DNA of 64,000 nt from MGIIb-Q1 sp964342465 (GTDB lineage Archaea; Thermoplasmatota; Poseidoniia; Poseidoniales; Thalassarchaeaceae). Made by a program: the position numbers and the translations under genes. Under the pieces are notes generated by a model. It was not told the origin of the DNA. It did no database searches and was given only the letters and a program-made list of their open reading frames with translations. Within the stretch, counting starts at the first letter, position 1. Each line of letters begins with the position of its first letter. Where the stretch lies: contig CAYFFQ010000003.1 of NCBI GenBank assembly GCA_964342465.1, positions 62,001-126,000 on the forward strand, read 5' to 3'. This document shows, one piece after another, positions 60,284 to 64,000 of the stretch.

Positions 60284-60799
60284 TCATCTCTTCAGCCGCA
60301 CCGAGTCGAACATTCCACCCACGATGTCGATGACGACGGTGAGGTCATCCTTCACCTTGTCCAGCAGTTTCGGCTCGACACTCTCCTCAAGCGAGCCCCG
60401 CAATTGTTCCATCGCACCGTGATGCTCCTCGTCACTGATGTCAAGCACAGAGCGTAATTGGGCGATGACAGCCATCTCGTCATGGCTCAGTGAAGCGTTG
60501 GCGAAAGCGGTCTCGAACATCTCGCGATAGATGTTCACTCTCTCCCTCCTGCCGACGACTCTTCCCCCTTCAACAACCTCTCCCCGAAGGACATCCGTGT
60601 AGATGGCGCCGGGTCGTCTGCGCAGTTCATCCTCGTCCTTGAAGAGAAGAATGGCCAATTTTGTCGCCAACCGTTGTTCCTCACGAGTGAGCACTCCATC
60701 GCGCAGCAGAACCTCAATGACCGCCGCATACACCTCGCGGGTGCGCACAGGCTCCCCCCCATCAGCCACGCCAACCGAAGGCGAAGTTCTCTTTATCAC
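60284..60799 (-). CDS. TerB-like helical domain protein
   Basis: 171 aa, all-helical. The first half has EVYAAVIEVLLRDGVLTREEQRLATKLAILL, resembling the TerB pattern (LLLAxVxADGxVxxEExxxL). A second helical unit has NASLSHDEMAVIAQLRSVLDISDEEHHGAME. TerB-like domains bind metal or act in stress systems; no terA, C, D or E gene is in view. It is divergent from dnaG with 148 bases between. Confidence 0.6.
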   Translation of the reverse strand: MIKRTSPSVGVADGGEPVRTREVYAAVIEVLLRDGVLTREEQRLATKLAILLFKDEDELRRRPGAIYTDVLRGEVVEGGRVVGRRERVNIYREMFETAFANASLSHDEMAVIAQLRSVLDISDEEHHGAMEQLRGSLEESVEPKLLDKVKDDLTVVIDIVGGMFDSVRLKR

Positions 60800-60947
60800 C
60801 TGTTTGGGTGGTGCGGTGGGTTCTTGAAGGGGGGTATGGTCGGCCGTTCCACAGGCTCACCTGTCCCACTCACCGGGCGCACAGGCGCTCGTTCCAGAGA
60901 AGACCGGCCCAGTTTGGGGGGCGGCACGACCTGCTGAGGAGATACCA

Positions 60948-62096
60948 ATGAAAGAATCAGGTAATGCGAAATACATGATACATGTGAACGTCAAACTCGA
61001 CGGTCAAGCGCGGAGAAAGGACATCATCGGGGCGATTTTCGGCCAGACAGAGGGACTCATGCCAGAGTCCCTCGACCTGAGGAAATTGCAGAGGTCTGGC
61101 CGCATCGGGCACATCGATGTCGACCTAGACAGCAACAAAGGAAAGGTGGCGGGGGTCATTCGAATTCCCTCATCGCTTGAGAATGTGGAAAGTGCCATCA
61201 TCGGCGCTGCCTTGGAGACAATCGAAAGAATCGGTCCGGCAGCGGCGGAACTGAAGGTGATTGAGATACAGAACATCCGCTCTTCCAAGCGCAACGCGAT
61301 GGTTGACAGAGCGAAGGACATCCTGCTCGACCTCGTGCGGGCGAGGGATACCGATGCGAGCGGTCTCATCGACGAGGTTCGCAGCGTTCTGACCACCAGC
61401 GAGGTGACCACCTACAAGGAGACCGAGATGACCTGTGGCCCCAATGTCGAAGAGTCAGACGCACTCATCATAGTTGAAGGCAGAAACGATGTGATGAACC
61501 TCGCCAAGTGTGGCATCAAGAACGCGATAGCGGTCATGGGTGCAGGAGTTGACCCAAAATTGGCCGAACTCGCCTCAGGAAAGTCGATGGTCAAAGCATT
61601 CCTTGACGGCGACCGTGGTGGGCAGATGATCGCCCTCGAACTCTCTGGAGTCTTGGGTGCCAATCTCACACACATCGCCTTCGCCCCTGTGGGCAGGGAA
61701 GTGGAGCACCTCGAGAAGAAGGTCATAGGCAAGCATCTCGGTCAGGCTGAACCGGCCAAGAGGGTCATCGCCCGCATCGAGAAGACCGAGGGTGCAGTGA
61801 ACGGCGCAGCCGACATTCCCGACGAGGTCAAGGAGTGGGCGGAGAACATGCCCGCCAAGGCGAATCAGGCAGTCGTGATTCTCGCGGACGGCAGCGCCAG
61901 CGAGCCGGCCAGTTACAAGGCGGCGGTGGCCGAGGCGGCGGAAGCGGACGGTGCTCAGGCGCTGGTCATCAAGACCAAGGCGACCGAGAAACTGTTGGAG
62001 ATTGTCGCAGAGAGTGGGGTGCCGACGATTATCGTCACCAAGAGTGATGGCGCAGCACCGGAAGGCATGACCGTCTGGGCCACAGACGATTTCTGA
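60948..62096 (+). CDS. dnaG: Archaeal DnaG-like TOPRIM protein
   Basis: 382 aa. The archaeal DnaG N-terminus is MIHVNVKLDGQARRKDIIGAIFGQTEGLMPESLDLRKLQRSGRIGHI. The TOPRIM domain has ALIIVEGRNDVMNL (Glu), AVMGAGV and AFLDGDRGGQMIALEL (DxD). The C-terminal third is an Ala/Glu-rich linker followed by a second small domain. Archaeal DnaG has primase activity in some species and is also part of the exosome as an RNA-binding subunit. Archaeal forms of this kind are strong lineage markers. Confidence 0.95.
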   Translation: MKESGNAKYMIHVNVKLDGQARRKDIIGAIFGQTEGLMPESLDLRKLQRSGRIGHIDVDLDSNKGKVAGVIRIPSSLENVESAIIGAALETIERIGPAAAELKVIEIQNIRSSKRNAMVDRAKDILLDLVRARDTDASGLIDEVRSVLTTSEVTTYKETEMTCGPNVEESDALIIVEGRNDVMNLAKCGIKNAIAVMGAGVDPKLAELASGKSMVKAFLDGDRGGQMIALELSGVLGANLTHIAFAPVGREVEHLEKKVIGKHLGQAEPAKRVIARIEKTEGAVNGAADIPDEVKEWAENMPAKANQAVVILADGSASEPASYKAAVAEAAEADGAQALVIKTKATEKLLEIVAESGVPTIIVTKSDGAAPEGMTVWATDDF

Positions 62097-62163
62097 TTGT
62101 GACCATTCGGCTGACAACCGAGATGGTTCGATGCCGCTCTCCACCAGCGCGCACGAATGATAA

Positions 62164-64000
62164 GTGAAGTCTTTCTTTGCCGAATTCATGCAGGCGGCCG
62201 AAGGCACACCGGAACCGCCGCCTGCGACCGACCCCCAAGTCTCCATCATCCAAGAAGGAGCCCTCCCTCCTCTCTCGACATCGGGGAATCACCCACACAG
62301 TCACATACACATGAGAGACGGCACCGACTCAGGGACACCACCGACTGACATCAGGGAATCACCACCTCAGTCACAGACACTCCAAAGACTGAATTTCGTA
62401 CTGGTGTTGGTAGCACTCATCCTATCGGTCTATTCTCCGTTTTCAGACGCATGGCAGGTCAGCAGTTCCGAGGAGGAGAATTTCTCCATGACAACGGCAG
62501 CAGGGCTCGATGATATGGAGGTCACGGTCTGTATAGATGGAGAGTGTACCACTCATACCGACGATTTTGGCAGCATGTATGACAACTGTACGAAGAACCT
62601 CAACGATGCGAACATCACCAACGGCAGCCAATACGATTTATGTCAGGAACTCGGCGATATCGCCATCGCTGGCATCGTCGAGATGGTCTTTCTCACCCTC
62701 TCCATCATTCTCTTGTTGGGTGCCGCGGCACTGATTGTCATTGCCCATCAGGGGCGAATCATTCCTCACTACGAAAAGGCACCACTCGCCGCCGGCACGA
62801 TGCTGTTGTTTGGTCTGCTGCTCTGGCGTTGGCTCCTTCCAGAAGATGATGTTCTCACCCTCGGCCGCGCCGCCAAGGCTGTTGTTTCAGCAGCAGTTCT
62901 AACGCTGTTATCAGGCATTTCAACCTCAGTCTGGCGATTCTATACACCTGGTGAAAGACCGGCTGGACTCGGGGTGAGAGTGAGTGTGGATGGTGCGCAC
63001 AACGAGTTTCCCCTTTGGGAGAGTGAGGCCGGCCACAAGACTGTGTCTATGGTCGTCGATGGTGATTTGTTGCGGGTCTCCCAAGCACGAAGAGAGGAGT
63101 CAGGTACGGTGGTTGATGACCATTTCATGTCCCTGAAAAGCGCCTTCACCGGATTCACCCATCAGCGCTACGATTGGCTTGATACTACCAAGCATATCTG
63201 GTGGCTCTTGACAGTTGTAGGATTCATCCTCTTGTTTATGGTGAAGGGGTGGATACCTCTGGCGATTCTAATTATTGGGGCATTGTTCTCTTTAGTTCAA
63301 TTCGCTGACCCAGAATTGTTGATATTCGAAACCCACGGAGGTCGCCATCGAGTTCTGTTGTATCGTTTTGCTTCCAACAGGGAATTGATGAATTATAGCA
63401 TGGATTCAGTCGATGATGTCATCCAAAATCTGTTGCAGGGTGGGGAATTTGATTGTCAGCAGATAAGCGAGTTCGCGGTATCATTGGAGCTGAAGCGGGA
63501 GGCTGACAGGGCGGCGACTAGGGCTGAAGTTGAGGAGAACGCGAGACTTGCTAAGAAGGAGATGGAACTTGCCGCAAAGGAAGCGGCTTTGGCTGAAAAG
63601 GCCGCAGAAATAGCCGCCGCAGACAAGGCGAAATCTGAGCGAATCGCCGCCGAGAAATCCGCGGCGTTGAGGGCAGCACGGCAGGAGGAACTCGCCAATA
63701 GAGAGGCGGAACTGGCGGCGAAAGAGGCCGAAATCGCCGCCGCGGAAAAAGCCGCCGCGGAAAAGGCCGCAGCGGAAAAGGCGAAATCTGAGCGAATCGC
63801 AGCAGAAAAGGCCGCGGCAGACAAGGCGAAATCTGAGCGAATCGCAGCAGAAAAGGCAGCGGCAGACAAGGCGAAATCTGAGCGAATCGCAGCAGAAAAG
63901 GCGAAATCTGAGCGAATCGCAGCAGAAAAGGCAGCAGCAGAAAAAACAGAGGCTGAGCGAGCAAGAACTGAGCAAATTGCTGCTGAAGGTGTTAGGGCAG
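62164..64000 (+). CDS. Large membrane protein with long Ala/Glu/Lys helix, runs off right edge
   Basis: Open from 62164 through the window end with no stop, over 610 codons. GTG 62164, ATG 62188 and ATG 62311 are possible starts. A hydrophobic segment (FVLVLVALILSVYS) is followed by an acidic loop with Cys pairs (VCIDGEC; NC; LC). Then come helices VFLTLSIILLLGAAALIVIA, GTMLLFGLLLWRWLL and VSAAVLTLLSGIS, and later a pair near 63200-63290. From about 63490 the protein is a continuous charged helix with 15-residue units such as AKSERIAAEKAAADK, like TolA or similar spanning helices. Minus-strand frames here are shadows. Confidence 0.72.
   Translation, partial: MKSFFAEFMQAAEGTPEPPPATDPQVSIIQEGALPPLSTSGNHPHSHIHMRDGTDSGTPPTDIRESPPQSQTLQRLNFVLVLVALILSVYSPFSDAWQVSSSEEENFSMTTAAGLDDMEVTVCIDGECTTHTDDFGSMYDNCTKNLNDANITNGSQYDLCQELGDIAIAGIVEMVFLTLSIILLLGAAALIVIAHQGRIIPHYEKAPLAAGTMLLFGLLLWRWLLPEDDVLTLGRAAKAVVSAAVLTLLSGISTSVWRFYTPGERPAGLGVRVSVDGAHNEFPLWESEAGHKTVSMVVDGDLLRVSQARREESGTVVDDHFMSLKSAFTGFTHQRYDWLDTTKHIWWLLTVVGFILLFMVKGWIPLAILIIGALFSLVQFADPELLIFETHGGRHRVLLYRFASNRELMNYSMDSVDDVIQNLLQGGEFDCQQISEFAVSLELKREADRAATRAEVEENARLAKKEMELAAKEAALAEKAAEIAAADKAKSERIAAEKSAALRAARQEELANREAELAAKEAEIAAAEKAAAEKAAAEKAKSERIAAEKAAADKAKSERIAAEKAAADKAKSERIAAEKAKSERIAAEKAAAEKTEAERARTEQIAAEGVRA

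Noticed and set aside
63456..63975. Minus-strand Ala/Ser-rich and Leu/Cys-rich ORFs
   Set aside because: They are antisense shadows of the repeated helix codons on the plus strand.

Overview
The window is archaeal and most likely comes from a marine planktonic euryarchaeon of the Marine Group II / Poseidoniales type. The archaeal signature is broad: a DnaG-type TOPRIM protein, alpha-prefoldin, a group II chaperonin, ribosomal protein LX (L18a), FtsY, diphthine synthase, Trm5-like tRNA methyltransferase, an aCPSF-type beta-CASP nuclease, deoxyhypusine synthase, geranylgeranylglyceryl phosphate synthase and geranylgeranyl reductase. Mixed in are bacterial-style UvrA, PurH and PurN, large secreted or membrane proteases, and many sugar-nucleotide genes. 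The lineage is inferred from this gene mix; no rRNA is present. Several promoters place a TATA-like box 24-31 nt before the start codon, as expected for leaderless archaeal mRNAs.

Layout. 0-10.6 kb: the start of guaAA at the left edge, a class II aldolase-like protein, tRNA-Asp, trm5 and dphB (divergent), a 555-aa unknown protein, cutA, geranylgeranyl reductase, a NagD-like phosphatase, an SDR-type epimerase and pyrF. 10.7-20.1 kb: a membrane-anchored degenerate receiver protein, a DUF1844-like protein, ftsY and pfdA, then a surface-sugar block (CapD-like dehydratase, epimerase, sugar kinase/nucleotidyltransferase fusion, GT4), then rpl18a. This block splits the archaeal LX-prefoldin-ftsY neighbourhood. 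20.2-24.9 kb: subtilase, an actin-like ATPase and a long coiled-coil protein. 24.9-33.7 kb: GGGP synthase with a short flavoprotein-like gene and a ferredoxin, aCPSF-type nuclease, zinc ribbon, TauE-like transporter, moeA, uvrA. 33.8-43.6 kb: purL (with PurS-like N-terminus), purQ, three protease or zinc-protein genes, DDAH-like hydrolase, then speD and deoxyhypusine synthase. 43.8-51 kb: a repeat field made partly of tRNA 3'-end fragments, tRNA-Leu(GAG), and a glycan block holding three enzymes that resemble the UDP-diacetamido-glucuronate (Wlb/Wbp) route. 51-64 kb: ATPase-KH protein, divergent chaperonin, purH, rhodanese lipoprotein, DUF454, purN, mobA, TerB-like, dnaG, and a membrane protein with a very long Ala/Glu/Lys helix that runs off the right edge.

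How it fits together: purine synthesis (purLQ, purH, purN, guaAA) with pyrF; molybdopterin (moeA, mobA); isoprenoid ether lipids (GGGP synthase, GG reductase, ferredoxin); spermidine feeding hypusine (speD next to dhs); protein targeting and folding (ftsY, prefoldin, chaperonin); and surface glycans at two sites. Protein-degrading enzymes (S8, M28, M50) fit a peptide-using heterotroph.

Three runs of exactly 100 N interrupt the sequence, each inside repeats. At two of them the flanks share exactly 55 identical bases, so these are probably assembly joins rather than missing DNA. The most unusual items are the actin/coiled-coil pair, the three 110-bp repeats whose hairpin stem shows compensatory changes beside tRNA-Leu fragments, the kinase/nucleotidyltransferase fusion, and several family members that have lost key residues.
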